DNA from: CAIZGX01 sp964385405
GTDB lineage: Bacteria > Bacteroidota > Bacteroidia > Flavobacteriales_D > Sanyastnellaceae
NCBI GenBank assembly: GCA_964385405.1
Contig: CAYLOT010000019.1
Coordinates: 1-51,492 of the forward strand
DNA: 51,492 bases
Direction: 5' to 3'
The notes beneath the pieces were generated by a model. That model saw only the letters and a program-made list of their open reading frames with translations. It was not told the DNA's origin and did not search any database. Below are positions 7,210 through 15,621 of this stretch, piece by piece (position 1 is the stretch's first letter; every line of letters starts with the position of its first letter). A program made the position numbers and the translations under genes.

Positions 7210-7905
7210 TTATATGTTTTTTGAATTTATTTTAATTATCCTTTTCGAGTTCCAAATCAATAGATCTCGATATATTGTTGATGTAGCGCCACCTGAAAGT
7301 TGATTAGCGAGAATCACTGGAATGTCTTGTTTGAAATAGCATCCCAAATGATCGTCTAGGTTGTTGGATGAAAGGAAATTGTTTTCTTTTAATAACTTTG
7401 ATACCGTTGCGTTAAAAACAAAAATTATTTTCGGACGCGTTTGATTAATGACTAAATTAAGATGTTCGATTAGCTCAGGAATTGTTTGCTTGTCTTTTGA
7501 TAACACATCCATAACATCTTTAGATTTTGTAATTCTTTTTTGATATAAATCATAGTGATAGACGTATTCCTCGAAATTCGGATAGCCGATTTCCTCGAAA
7601 AATGTTTCTAAATATTTGAAGTAGGGAATTTTCTTATTCGATGATTTAAGTTCTTTTTGAAGTGTTACAACCTCTTGAATTTTTTGAATTTGAGTCGTGT
7701 CGTCTGCTTTTATGAAATGATCTATCCAAAGTTCCTTTTGATCGAGCATATCCCGAGATTTTTTCGTCAGTGAAGGATTCAGCCCTACGGATAATATTGT
7801 TTGATTTTCCGAAGGGGAATCATAGAACATTGGTAAGTATCTGTCGCCATTCACGTGGTTGCGCCTTATGTAAAAGTCAATTATTCTTTTGTTAATTCTA
7901 ATCAT
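7210..7905 (-). CDS. Uracil-DNA glycosylase-like fold protein, first gene of accessory cassette
   Basis: This 231-residue protein has landmarks of the uracil-DNA glycosylase superfamily. These are an N-terminal ILSVGLNPS (residues 37-45), resembling motif A (GxNPS/G) of the MUG/TDG branch, and a central strand-turn PKIIFVFNATVSKLL (about 159-172). A C-terminal VILANQLSGG (about 197-206) sits where motif B (often H/N-x-S-G) is expected. It lacks the Cys clusters of the Fe-S UDG families. The fold assignment is an inference from spacing and pattern; substrate and activity are unknown, and a nucleotide- or base-recognition role is possible. It heads a three-gene unit (2 nt, then 6 nt to the next genes) and faces a divergent DNA-binding-like gene across a repeat-rich promoter region. 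Confidence 0.7.
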   Translation of the reverse strand: MIRINKRIIDFYIRRNHVNGDRYLPMFYDSPSENQTILSVGLNPSLTKKSRDMLDQKELWIDHFIKADDTTQIQKIQEVVTLQKELKSSNKKIPYFKYLETFFEEIGYPNFEEYVYHYDLYQKRITKSKDVMDVLSKDKQTIPELIEHLNLVINQTRPKIIFVFNATVSKLLKENNFLSSNNLDDHLGCYFKQDIPVILANQLSGGATSTIYRDLLIWNSKRIIKINSKNI

Positions 7906-7993
7906 ATTCCTTTGCTCATTGTGAGTTACGTTGGGGCGATATTTTCATTTGTGATGGAGTTGGTAGAATCTCAAATTTAGGTTCCGAGTGAGT

Positions 7994-8107
7994 GTGTATT
8001 TGATACACTCTTGATACACTTGCTTTTGAATCGGTTAAGTTGGTTTTCAATGCTTTTTGAATTGCGGTCACTGATTAAAATGTGTGGTTGTTAATTTATT
8101 GATACAC
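7994..8107. promoter_or_regulatory. Cluster of TTGATACAC repeats in divergent promoter region
   Basis: Three direct copies of TTGATACAC lie at 8000-8008, 8011-8019 and 8099-8107, within the 220-bp gap between the accessory cassette and the divergent gene at 8126. The first copy is the right half of an inverted repeat, GTGTA-N5-TACAC (7994-8008). The arrangement looks like operator sites for a regulator, perhaps the divergent protein itself. The last copy ends 6 nt before that gene's -7 element, so binding there should affect its transcription. Confidence 0.55.
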
Positions 8108-8113
8108 AAATGG

Positions 8114-8121
8114 TACATTTG
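8114..8121 (+). promoter_or_regulatory. -7 promoter element, predicted leaderless start
   Basis: TACATTTG is an exact match to TAnnTTTG. It is followed by AAAA and then the ATG at 8126, so the predicted transcription start falls at or next to the start codon. Confidence 0.6.
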
Positions 8122-8125
8122 AAAA

Positions 8126-9406
8126 ATGGTAGAAGAATTAAAAAGTCAAATTGAAAAGTCATTTGGAAAGAAGATCATCTCTCGAGGAGATTGTGAGTTG
8201 CTTTCTGAAGATTTGTTTAAACGAACAGGTGTAGTCATTTCATATAACACATTCAGAAGAATGTTCGGATTGGCAGAGTATCGACAACCGAGGCTGGCTA
8301 CCTTGAACCATTTAGCGAGTTACATAGGTTTTCAGTCCTATCAGGATTTTACGCAGCGATTTGTTGAAATAGACGCATGGCCCACATGGGAAACTTTATA
8401 TGTGACACTTTCCACCGGGAGCATACATGAAATTATCGGAATGCTCCATTATAGACAGGTTAATAATATTCAATTCGCTACTTCTTTCGCGGTGGTAACT
8501 AGAGAGTTGTTGTTGCGAGATGAATGTGATTTGTTAGTTGAATTATTCAGATGCCCTTACTTTCAATTTTCGAAAATGCCGTACGATGATGTAGCGCAGA
8601 TAGGAGTTTTAACCGGCCTAATCTACCGAACTCATTCGAACACAACTACTGAGAGAAGATTGCTTAAAGAACCAAATTTTAGAGACTTAATCTTGAAAAT
8701 TTATGTAGACTACGCCCGATTGAATGGCAAGTATGGCGAGTGGATAGATTGGTTATTAAAGTATAAGCACCTCGATGATGAGACATCTATATTTATCCGA
8801 TGCGTCGTTGTTTGGAAACGTGTATTGAATGCACAGGCATTTCTTTCAACCGATATAAAGGCACTTCCGAAATTGAATGACGCTCAACATCCCATACTTT
8901 TTGGAAGAATATTTGGGCTGCAGTTTCTAGCATCAAAGAGGGTAGATTCGAGAAGATCTATTGTCCGGCAAATGAACGCTAGATTGACTAAGTTTCCCGA
9001 TTTGAGATTGGAACTTCTTCATGAGCCTGCTATTCAGTCCTTAGTTACTCGAAATAAAAAATTAGTTGATTTTGTGTACGAGCATGTGCAAACAATTTCA
9101 GAGATCCATCGATGGTATCACCTTTCGCAGATATCAATATTGAAGGTTTTTCAGGTTTCGGTGTTGATATCAAAAAGTGAGTTTGTACGCGCAAATTCAA
9201 TTCTGGAAAACATATCTATCGGTCATATTCGATATGGATATCGAGAGTTTATTGAACTTTATATTTCATTTTTCAGATTGAAAATATCTGAGGCATTGAA
9301 GAGAGAAGTCAGTTCGGTAAGATTTGATTTTTTAGATAAATGGAAGAGAATTAATTATCCTCTATTTACGGAAGATTATTTTCAAAACTATTTTACGACA
9401 AAATGA
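8126..9406 (+). CDS. Putative DNA-binding regulator with large helical C-terminal domain
   Basis: This 426-residue protein is divergent from the accessory cassette. Residues 1-75 include VVISYNTFRRMFGLAE and TLNHLASYIGFQSYQDF. From memory this pattern recurs at the N terminus of many Bacteroidota proteins and looks like a helix-turn-helix-type DNA-binding module. The remaining 350 residues are predicted mostly helical (many Leu/Ile/Phe at helical spacing) without recognised motifs, possibly TPR-like. No membrane segment is present. Its position next to repeated TTGATACAC sites suggests it may regulate itself and the cassette; this is inference from context. An exact -7 element lies 4 nt before the ATG, so the mRNA is probably leaderless. 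Confidence 0.75.
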   Translation: MVEELKSQIEKSFGKKIISRGDCELLSEDLFKRTGVVISYNTFRRMFGLAEYRQPRLATLNHLASYIGFQSYQDFTQRFVEIDAWPTWETLYVTLSTGSIHEIIGMLHYRQVNNIQFATSFAVVTRELLLRDECDLLVELFRCPYFQFSKMPYDDVAQIGVLTGLIYRTHSNTTTERRLLKEPNFRDLILKIYVDYARLNGKYGEWIDWLLKYKHLDDETSIFIRCVVVWKRVLNAQAFLSTDIKALPKLNDAQHPILFGRIFGLQFLASKRVDSRRSIVRQMNARLTKFPDLRLELLHEPAIQSLVTRNKKLVDFVYEHVQTISEIHRWYHLSQISILKVFQVSVLISKSEFVRANSILENISIGHIRYGYREFIELYISFFRLKISEALKREVSSVRFDFLDKWKRINYPLFTEDYFQNYFTTK

Positions 9407-9434
9407 ATGCATCTTTGCACCTCAATTAAGAATC

Positions 9435-10643
9435 ATGAAAAAGCTTTTACTATTCGTTCTATGTGTTTCAGTTTTGGTTTCTTGCAGGAAAGATCATGAA
9501 CATGATCAGCACGAAGAAGTGACTGCCATTAAAGTTGCAGCTTTACTGTCGCAAACAGGCGGGTGGTCGAACCTAGGCATTAGCTCTAAGTCGGCATTGG
9601 ACCTGGCGGTTGAAGAAGTTAATTATAATTTTCATTGTGCGCACGTTCCATTCAAAATTGAACTAACTGTTTTCGAAACACAATTGAATCCGGTTATTGC
9701 AGCGCAAACGATGGAGAATATTGCATCAGATGGCTTCAGTTTTGTAATTGGTCCTCAGTCTAGTGCAGAGTTGGCTTTGGTAAAACCGCTAGCCGACAGC
9801 CTTGGAATCTTGGTAGTTAGTCAAGGCAGTACCGCAAGTAGTTTGGCTATTCCGAATGACATGGTTTATCGTTTTGTTCCCGGAGATCAGATTGAAGGAG
9901 CTGCCATTGCAAATACCATGATTAATAATGGTAAGCAGGCATTGGTAACTGTTGCACGGAACGATGCAGGAAACATTGGTCTGCAATCTTCTGTGGGAAC
10001 TAATTTTACAAACGGTGGAGGAGTTGCCATTTCTTTGGGTACCTACGAAACTACAACCACAGATTTTACAGCGGTTCTAATAGATATTAAAAATCAGATT
10101 ATGAATTTGCAGGATTCGTATTCGAATGCCCAGATTGCTGTTTATTTGGCTTCGTTCGATGAAGCAACTTTGTTATTTAATCAGGCTAGTTCCGATCCCA
10201 TTTTATCTTCTGTGAATTGGTACGGTGGAGACGGTTTCGTTAAGAATCAATCGTTGTTGTCTGATCCTCTTGCTGCTCAGTTTGCCATGACAACGAATTT
10301 CTTTTGTCCAGATTTCGGTTTACCCATGGCCTCTGAATCAGTTTGGTCTTCTTTGTTGTCAAGTATAAGCAGCGCTAGTGGTGTAGAAGCCGATGCTTAC
10401 ACCCTTGCAGCTTACGACGCTGTGTATGTCATAGCAAAATTGGTCGAGGATAACAATGGAATTCCTGCTGGTGGTCCGAATCTTAAGACTGCTTTTTTCA
10501 ATGCAGCCAACGGTTATTCGGGAGCAACAGGTATAATTAATTTGAATGAGAACGGTGACCGTTCGAATGGAACATTTAATTATTGGGGACTAGAAAATAC
10601 CAACGGAACCTATCAATGGGTGTTTGTTGGACAGTCGGAATAA
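9435..10643 (+). CDS. ABC-type branched-chain amino-acid-binding-like lipoprotein
   Basis: This 402-residue periplasmic binding protein is of the leucine/isoleucine/valine-binding (type I) fold. The N terminus is a lipoprotein signal with lipobox LVSC (Cys17), followed by a His/Asp/Glu-rich stretch (HEHDQHEE) that might bind metal. Then come IKVAALLSQTGGWSNLGISSKSALDLAVEEVN, FVIGPQSSAELALVKPLAD and LAAYDAVYVIAKL, all characteristic of the family. No permease or ATPase gene is adjacent, so it may work with a distant transporter or act as a receptor-like sensor; the ligand cannot be predicted. A near-consensus -7 element (CATCTTTG, 9410-9417) suggests its own promoter although it follows the preceding gene by only 28 nt. 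Confidence 0.88.
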   Translation: MKKLLLFVLCVSVLVSCRKDHEHDQHEEVTAIKVAALLSQTGGWSNLGISSKSALDLAVEEVNYNFHCAHVPFKIELTVFETQLNPVIAAQTMENIASDGFSFVIGPQSSAELALVKPLADSLGILVVSQGSTASSLAIPNDMVYRFVPGDQIEGAAIANTMINNGKQALVTVARNDAGNIGLQSSVGTNFTNGGGVAISLGTYETTTTDFTAVLIDIKNQIMNLQDSYSNAQIAVYLASFDEATLLFNQASSDPILSSVNWYGGDGFVKNQSLLSDPLAAQFAMTTNFFCPDFGLPMASESVWSSLLSSISSASGVEADAYTLAAYDAVYVIAKLVEDNNGIPAGGPNLKTAFFNAANGYSGATGIINLNENGDRSNGTFNYWGLENTNGTYQWVFVGQSE

Positions 10644-10720
10644 CTATTTAAAAAAGTCTTTGACGAATGCTGCGCGATTGTTTTCAACGAATGCCCTTCG
10701 TGCGAATTTCTGCGACTACG

Positions 10721-10816
10721 TGGATAAATCCCGAAGGGACTTGTCCATTTCATTGATGTATCCCTAATGGACTTGTACGCTTTGCGGATTTATCCCAACG
10801 GGAAAAGGTTAAAAGA
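10721..10816. repeat. 32-bp degenerate tandem repeat / mini-hairpin array
   Basis: The core ATCCC recurs at exactly 32-bp intervals (10728, 10760, 10792). Units one and three fold as TCCC-gaa-GGGA (10729-10739) and TCCC-aac-GGGA (10793-10803); unit two is a weaker TCC/GGA. Between them lies CGC-ttt-GCG (10778-10786). ACTTGT follows units one and two, and GAT(A/G/T)(A/T)AT-type sequence precedes each unit. The array fills the gap between convergent genes and runs into the 3' end of the hydrolase gene. It is too degenerate for CRISPR. Confidence 0.6.
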
Positions 10817-11660
10817 AATCATTAAATCTTCCCGAGTCTTTCAATCGAACACCTTTCTCCGTATGCTGCAACGTACAACATTCATTCACGCTGTCGTGTT
10901 CGAAGAAGAGCACGTAACCGTTGTCGGCCGCGGTGTTGAGGAAGAGTTCTTTTTCAGTCATGGTTAAAAGCGGACGGGTATCGTAGCCCATAACGTAAGG
11001 AAGTGGAATGTGTCCGACAGACGGCAAAAGATCGGCCATGAAGACCACTGTTTTTCCCATGTATGAAATATGCGGAATCATCATGCTCTCGGTATGTCCG
11101 TGAACGAATAACACGTCGAAACCCAAAGGAGTTGAAGACATACCTGCTTTGGATGGAAGCAATTCTAATTGTCCGCTTTCTTGAATGGGCAAAATATTTT
11201 CTGAGAGGAAGCTGGCTTTCTCTCTTGGATTCGGATTTGTAGCCCAAATCCAGTGTTTTGTGCTACTCCAAAATTTCGCATTTGGAAAGGCAGGTTGAAA
11301 ATGTTCGCGGGTGGAATTGTACTCTATACTTCCGCCGCAATGATCGAAATGCAAATGTGTGAGCAGCACATCTGTAATGTCGTTTCTATGAAACCCTTTC
11401 AGGGCAAGCGATTGGTCAATGGTTAAGGTGTCTTGCAAGTGATAGTGCGAAAAGAATTTTTCGCTTTGCTTTCCACCAATGCCCGTGTCTATGAGGGTAA
11501 GACGATCGCCGTCTTCCACCAACAAACAACGCATGGCCCATGTGCAAAGGTTTAGCTCGTCGGCCGGATTGGTTTTCTGCCACAATTGCTTCGGAACCAC
11601 GCCAAACATGGCTCCGCCGTCTAATTTGAAAAATCCAGTGTCTATAACATGTAGTTTCAT
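10809..11660 (-). CDS. Metallo-beta-lactamase-fold hydrolase
   Basis: This 283-residue protein has the MBL-fold zinc motif THLHFDHCGG at about residues 102-111. It is followed by KFWSSTKHWIWA, a later VHGHTESMMIPHISYMG carrying another ligand histidine, and VFMADLLPSVGHIPLPYVMGYD, where the bridging aspartate sits. The N terminus (LHVIDTGFFKLDGGAMFGVVPK) and overall pattern resemble the lactonase-like subgroup that includes quorum-quenching N-acyl-homoserine lactonases. The true substrate cannot be read from sequence. There is no signal peptide, so it is cytoplasmic. It is divergent from purB; an exact TACATTTG element stands 4 nt before its ATG. Confidence 0.88.
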   Translation of the reverse strand: MKLHVIDTGFFKLDGGAMFGVVPKQLWQKTNPADELNLCTWAMRCLLVEDGDRLTLIDTGIGGKQSEKFFSHYHLQDTLTIDQSLALKGFHRNDITDVLLTHLHFDHCGGSIEYNSTREHFQPAFPNAKFWSSTKHWIWATNPNPREKASFLSENILPIQESGQLELLPSKAGMSSTPLGFDVLFVHGHTESMMIPHISYMGKTVVFMADLLPSVGHIPLPYVMGYDTRPLLTMTEKELFLNTAADNGYVLFFEHDSVNECCTLQHTEKGVRLKDSGRFNDFF

Positions 11661-11664
11661 GGTG

Positions 11665-11672
11665 CAAATGTA
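11665..11672 (-). promoter_or_regulatory. -7 element of MBL-fold hydrolase gene, predicted leaderless
   Basis: On the minus strand TACATTTG is followed by CACC and then ATG (11660). The match to TAnnTTTG is exact and the gap to the start codon is 4 nt. Confidence 0.6.
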
Positions 11673-11679
11673 ATAGCGA

Positions 11680-11706
11680 TTGTCTCGCTTTCCGTTTGTA
11701 CCTTTG
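11680..11706 (+). promoter_or_regulatory. Promoter of purB
   Basis: TACCTTTG (11699-11706) is an exact -7 element, with TTG at 11680-11682 as a possible -33 element 16 nt upstream, slightly short of the usual spacing. The purB ATG is 17 nt downstream of the -7 box, giving a short leader. The neighbouring hydrolase promoter fires the opposite way from the same 63-bp gap. Confidence 0.6.
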
Positions 11707-11723
11707 CGCCTTAGAAATTAAAC

Positions 11724-13088
11724 ATGGACCATTCGTCGTTATTCAGTATTTCTCCTATCGATGGCAGATACCGCCGTCAGACCGAAGACCTGCAACAATA
11801 CTTTTCAGAATTCGCCCTCATCAAATACAGAGTTTGGGTGGAAGTGGAATATTTCATTGCTCTTTGCGAAATTCCGCTGCCGCAATTGACCAGCGTTACG
11901 CCTGATACCTTCTTGCACTTGCGCGACATTTGTGCGAACTTCTCGCAAGAAGATGCCCAATGGATCAAGGACAAAGAGAAGATCACAAATCACGACGTGA
12001 AGGCCGTTGAGTATTTCATTAAACACAAAATGGATGAAATGCAGTTGGGTGCGGTGAAGGAATTCGTTCACTTCGGCTTGACTTCACAAGATATCAATAA
12101 CACCGCAATCCCGGCATCGTTCCGCGACTCGTTAGAGAATGTGTACATTCCGAAAATTGACGAGGTTATGCATCACTTGGCCGAGAGAAGCAAGGAATGG
12201 AAAGACGTTCCAATGTTGGCGCGTACGCACGGTCAGCCGGCTTCTCCGACCCGTTTAGGAAAAGAGTTTTTTGTTTTTGTTGAAAGATTAGAAGAGCAGT
12301 TGCAGCAATTGGAAAATATTCCTGTGGCTGCGAAATTCGGTGGCGCAACAGGAAACTTCAACGCACATCACGTGGCTTATCCGGCTGTTGATTGGGTTGA
12401 ATTCGCCAATGAATTTTTGGGTGAAAAGCTCCGTTTGTCGCGTTCGCAATACACCACACAAATAGAACACTACGACCACATGGCCGCGTCGTTCGATGGA
12501 TTGAAAAGATTGAATACGATATTGATCGACTTGTGTCGCGATATCTGGGCATACATCAGCATGGACTACTTCCGTCAGATTGTGAAGGAAGGTGAAGTGG
12601 GTTCTTCAGCCATGCCGCACAAGGTGAATCCGATTGACTTTGAAAATGCCGAAGGAAATTTGGGAATCGCGAATGCCTTGTTTGAACACTTGGCTGCGAA
12701 GCTTCCTGTAAGCCGCTTGCAACGCGATCTTACCGACAGCACCGTTCTACGCAATGTGGGTGTGCCCATGGCACATACCGTTATTGCGTTGAATTCTATC
12801 TTGAAGGGATTAGGCAAATTGAAGTTGAACGAAGCGAAGATTGCAGCTGATTTGGAAAACAATTGGGCGGTTGTTGCGGAAGGAATTCAAACTGTTCTTC
12901 GCAGAGAAGGGTATGAAGCGCCATACGAAGCGTTGAAAAATTTAACGCGTGGAAAAGATCGCGTGGAAGAGCAAGACATTCATGCTTTCATTGATATTCT
13001 TGAGGTCTCCGATGCCGTTAAAGCTGAGTTGAAAAACATTCGTCCTGAAAATTATACTGGAATAGACTTAATGTCTGATCACGAATGA
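11724..13088 (+). CDS. purB: Adenylosuccinate lyase
   Basis: This 454-residue enzyme acts twice in purine synthesis, releasing fumarate from SAICAR and from adenylosuccinate. The family start (LFSISPIDGRYRRQTEDL) is intact. The catalytic stretches are visible: VKAVEYFIK, HFGLTSQDINNTA, ARTHGQPASPTRLGKE, and the mobile signature loop GSSAMPHKVNPIDFENAEGN at about residues 292-311. Length and motifs are typical of the E. coli-like branch. The stop overlaps the next gene's start (ATGA at 13085-13088), so purB, the ABC exporter and gldF form one transcription unit. Its own promoter lies just upstream. Confidence 0.97.
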   Translation: MDHSSLFSISPIDGRYRRQTEDLQQYFSEFALIKYRVWVEVEYFIALCEIPLPQLTSVTPDTFLHLRDICANFSQEDAQWIKDKEKITNHDVKAVEYFIKHKMDEMQLGAVKEFVHFGLTSQDINNTAIPASFRDSLENVYIPKIDEVMHHLAERSKEWKDVPMLARTHGQPASPTRLGKEFFVFVERLEEQLQQLENIPVAAKFGGATGNFNAHHVAYPAVDWVEFANEFLGEKLRLSRSQYTTQIEHYDHMAASFDGLKRLNTILIDLCRDIWAYISMDYFRQIVKEGEVGSSAMPHKVNPIDFENAEGNLGIANALFEHLAAKLPVSRLQRDLTDSTVLRNVGVPMAHTVIALNSILKGLGKLKLNEAKIAADLENNWAVVAEGIQTVLRREGYEAPYEALKNLTRGKDRVEEQDIHAFIDILEVSDAVKAELKNIRPENYTGIDLMSDHE

Positions 13089-14884
13089 AGTCGTTTCGTG
13101 CCATATTCGGATTGTTAGGCGATTACAAAGGGTCGTTGGTATGGAATTTTTTATTCAACATACTGAACGCTATTTTTTCGTTGTTCACTTTCCTCAGTGT
13201 GGTGCCGTTTCTCTATGTCTTGTTCGATGTGAATCAGGGTGGAAACGCTCCGGTTTCCCAGGCAAAAGGATTGTGGGATCAGTTCAAAGACCAATTGAAC
13301 GGTGCTATCCTTGAGCAAGGAAAACCGCAAGTTCTCTTGCTCATGTGTTTGTTCATAGTTGTTTTGGCTTTGTTGAAGAATGCTGTGAACTATGTTTCGC
13401 TTTTGAGCATTGCCCGCATTCGAACCGGCGTTTCAAGAGACATTCGGAAGAAGATGTATCAAAAGGTTCTTCGACTTCAACTCGCATTTTTCTCGAATGA
13501 AAGAAAAGGTGATTTGATTTCACGCATGACCAACGACTTGAATGAAATTGAGTTTTCGGTTATCGGAGCATTAGAGGCCTTGTTGAAATCGCCTGTGATG
13601 ATTCTGTTTTCATTGGTGACATTGGTTTTAATGAGTTGGAAGCTCACGTTGTTCGCGTTCATTTTTCTTCCGGTGAGTGGTTATTTAATTTCTCGTATAG
13701 CGAAAAGCTTGAAGAACGCCGCGAAGCGCAGTAAATCAAATCTTGGAGATTTGATTGCGTTGCTCGACGAGAGTTTAACCAGCATTCGTGTCATTAAAGT
13801 TTTCAATGCGGAAGATCATTTCGAAAAGAAATTCGACGAGACCAATGAAGGGTATTCTCGTCTCATGCACAAGTTATACAAGCGCGAATATTTGGCTTCG
13901 CCCATGTCGGAATTTATTTCGCTCATGGTCATCAGTGTTCTTCTTTATGTAGGCGGAATTATTGTTTTCAATGGTGAAATAAGCGGGGAACTGCTCATTG
14001 GTTACTTGGTGGTTTTCTCGCAGATTATTCAACCAGCAAAACAATTCAGCGACGCCATCTTCAAGGTGAACAAGGGAATGGCAAGTCTGGAACGCATTCG
14101 TGAAATCTTGCACGCGGAAGAAACGGTTTTAGATAAAGCAGATTCGGTTGAGCTGAAGTCTTTCGAAAATGAAATAGCATTCAAAAACGTAAGCTTCAAA
14201 TACGGAGAAGAAGAAGTGTTGAAGAACATTTCCTTCAACATTGAAAAAGGACAAACTGTTGCATTGGTTGGTTCTTCAGGAAGTGGAAAGACAACGCTGG
14301 CCATGCTTCTAGCGCGTTTCTATGATCCCACTTCAGGAAGCATAGATATCGACGGCGTTGCTATTACACATTTGAAAACGAAGTCGGTCCGTGCGCACAT
14401 GGGCATGGTTACGCAAGACGCATTGCTGTTCAACGATACCGTTGCGAACAACATTGTTCTTTCAGAATCGCATACCAACGAGAAGTTAATTGAAGCTGCA
14501 CGCGTTTCGAATGCGTTGGAATTCATTGAAGAATTAGAGAATAAGTTCGATACCAACATTGGTGATGGCGGAATGCGTTTGTCGGGCGGACAAAGACAGC
14601 GGTTGTCAATTGCTCGCGCTATTTACAAGAATCCGTCGATCTTAATTTTAGACGAAGCCACTTCAGCGTTAGATACACAAAGTGAAAAGTATGTGCAGGA
14701 TGCCATTTCCAACATGATGGAAAATAGAACGGCTCTGGTTATTGCACACCGCTTAAGCACCATTCAGCAAGCCGATTTGATTTTGGTTATGCAGTCTGGA
14801 GAAATTGTGCAGCGCGGAACACACAAAGAACTAATTTCGCAAGAAGGGTTGTACAAGACCCTTGTTGAAATGCAAGAATTATAA
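13085..14884 (+). CDS. MsbA-like ABC exporter, fused permease and ATPase
   Basis: This 599-residue half-transporter has an N-terminal region (about residues 1-320) of six predicted membrane helices, followed by a nucleotide-binding domain. The ATPase motifs are intact: Walker A VGSSGSGKTT (about residue 397), signature LSGGQRQRLSIARAI, Walker B ILILDEATSALD and the switch histidine in VIAHRLSTIQ. As a homodimer it would flip lipids or export hydrophobic compounds across the inner membrane. Similarity to MsbA suggests lipid A core transport, but other exporters look alike, so no symbol is given. It is translationally coupled to purB by a 4-nt overlap, and gldF follows after 4 nt. Confidence 0.92.
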   Translation: MKSFRAIFGLLGDYKGSLVWNFLFNILNAIFSLFTFLSVVPFLYVLFDVNQGGNAPVSQAKGLWDQFKDQLNGAILEQGKPQVLLLMCLFIVVLALLKNAVNYVSLLSIARIRTGVSRDIRKKMYQKVLRLQLAFFSNERKGDLISRMTNDLNEIEFSVIGALEALLKSPVMILFSLVTLVLMSWKLTLFAFIFLPVSGYLISRIAKSLKNAAKRSKSNLGDLIALLDESLTSIRVIKVFNAEDHFEKKFDETNEGYSRLMHKLYKREYLASPMSEFISLMVISVLLYVGGIIVFNGEISGELLIGYLVVFSQIIQPAKQFSDAIFKVNKGMASLERIREILHAEETVLDKADSVELKSFENEIAFKNVSFKYGEEEVLKNISFNIEKGQTVALVGSSGSGKTTLAMLLARFYDPTSGSIDIDGVAITHLKTKSVRAHMGMVTQDALLFNDTVANNIVLSESHTNEKLIEAARVSNALEFIEELENKFDTNIGDGGMRLSGGQRQRLSIARAIYKNPSILILDEATSALDTQSEKYVQDAISNMMENRTALVIAHRLSTIQQADLILVMQSGEIVQRGTHKELISQEGLYKTLVEMQEL

Positions 14885-14888
14885 GACT

Positions 14889-15620
14889 ATGATCGCATTA
14901 TTAAAAAAAGAGATTCGCTCATTCTTAACCTCGTTAATCGGGTACATTGTTATTGGCGTGTTCTTGATTGTAACATCGTTATTCATGTGGGTGTTTCCAG
15001 GTAGTTTGAATGTCATGGAAGCGGAATACGCTACGTTAGACACCTTGTTCTACATTGCTCCTTGGGTGTTTTTGTTTTTGATTCCGGCCGTAACCATGCG
15101 ATCACTTGCTGAAGAGCAAAAGGAAGGCACATTGGAGTTGCTAATGACCAAACCCATTACAGATCTTCAAATTATTTTAGCGAAGTATTTAGCGGGATTG
15201 TTGGTTGTCGTTATCGCAATCTTTCCAACCTTAGTTTATTTCCTTTCTGTATACCTTTTGGGGAATCCGGTTGGAAACATTGACGCAGGCGCAACGTGGG
15301 GATCATACTTAGGATTGATATTCCTAGCGAGTGTTTATGTGAGCATTGGAATTTTCGCTTCAAGTTTAACGAAGAATCAGATTGTTGCGTTCTTGATTGC
15401 TGCGCTCATTAGCTTCGTTATGTATTCAGGATTTCAGTCTTTAGGGACATTCAACTTGTTTGGATCATTGGATCGATTCATCATTCGCTTGGGAATGGAA
15501 GACCATTACTCGGGCATGAGCATTGGGTTGATTGACTCGCGCGATGTTCTCTACTTTGTAGGGGTGAGCGCCTTTTTTATAGTATTAACCCGTTTGCGCT
15601 TACAAGCAAGAAACTGGTGA
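14889..15620 (+). CDS. gldF: Gliding-motility ABC transporter permease GldF
   Basis: This 243-residue integral membrane protein has about six hydrophobic helices and the ABC-2 permease pattern. It shows MIALLKKEIRSFLTSLIGYIV at the N terminus, IPAVTMRSLAEEQKEGTLELLMTKPI at about residues 72-97, and LASVYVSIGIFASSLTKNQIVAF in the middle. This is typical of GldF, the permease that works with GldA and GldG and was identified in Flavobacterium gliding. The open frame reaches upstream into the exporter gene, but the ATG at 14889 gives the family start. GldG normally lies next to GldF; here pdhB follows, so gldG is displaced or absent. Presence of gldF alone does not prove gliding. Confidence 0.88.
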   Translation: MIALLKKEIRSFLTSLIGYIVIGVFLIVTSLFMWVFPGSLNVMEAEYATLDTLFYIAPWVFLFLIPAVTMRSLAEEQKEGTLELLMTKPITDLQIILAKYLAGLLVVVIAIFPTLVYFLSVYLLGNPVGNIDAGATWGSYLGLIFLASVYVSIGIFASSLTKNQIVAFLIAALISFVMYSGFQSLGTFNLFGSLDRFIIRLGMEDHYSGMSIGLIDSRDVLYFVGVSAFFIVLTRLRLQARNW

Positions 15621-15621
15621 G

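Noticed and set aside
10721..10816. Possible CRISPR array (three units at 32-bp spacing)
   Set aside because: Units are too degenerate, spacers are not unique unrelated sequence between identical repeats, and no cas genes are in the window.
13085..14884. Multidrug exporter versus MsbA for the ABC half-transporter
   Set aside because: The motifs do not separate these; kept as MsbA-like without symbol.
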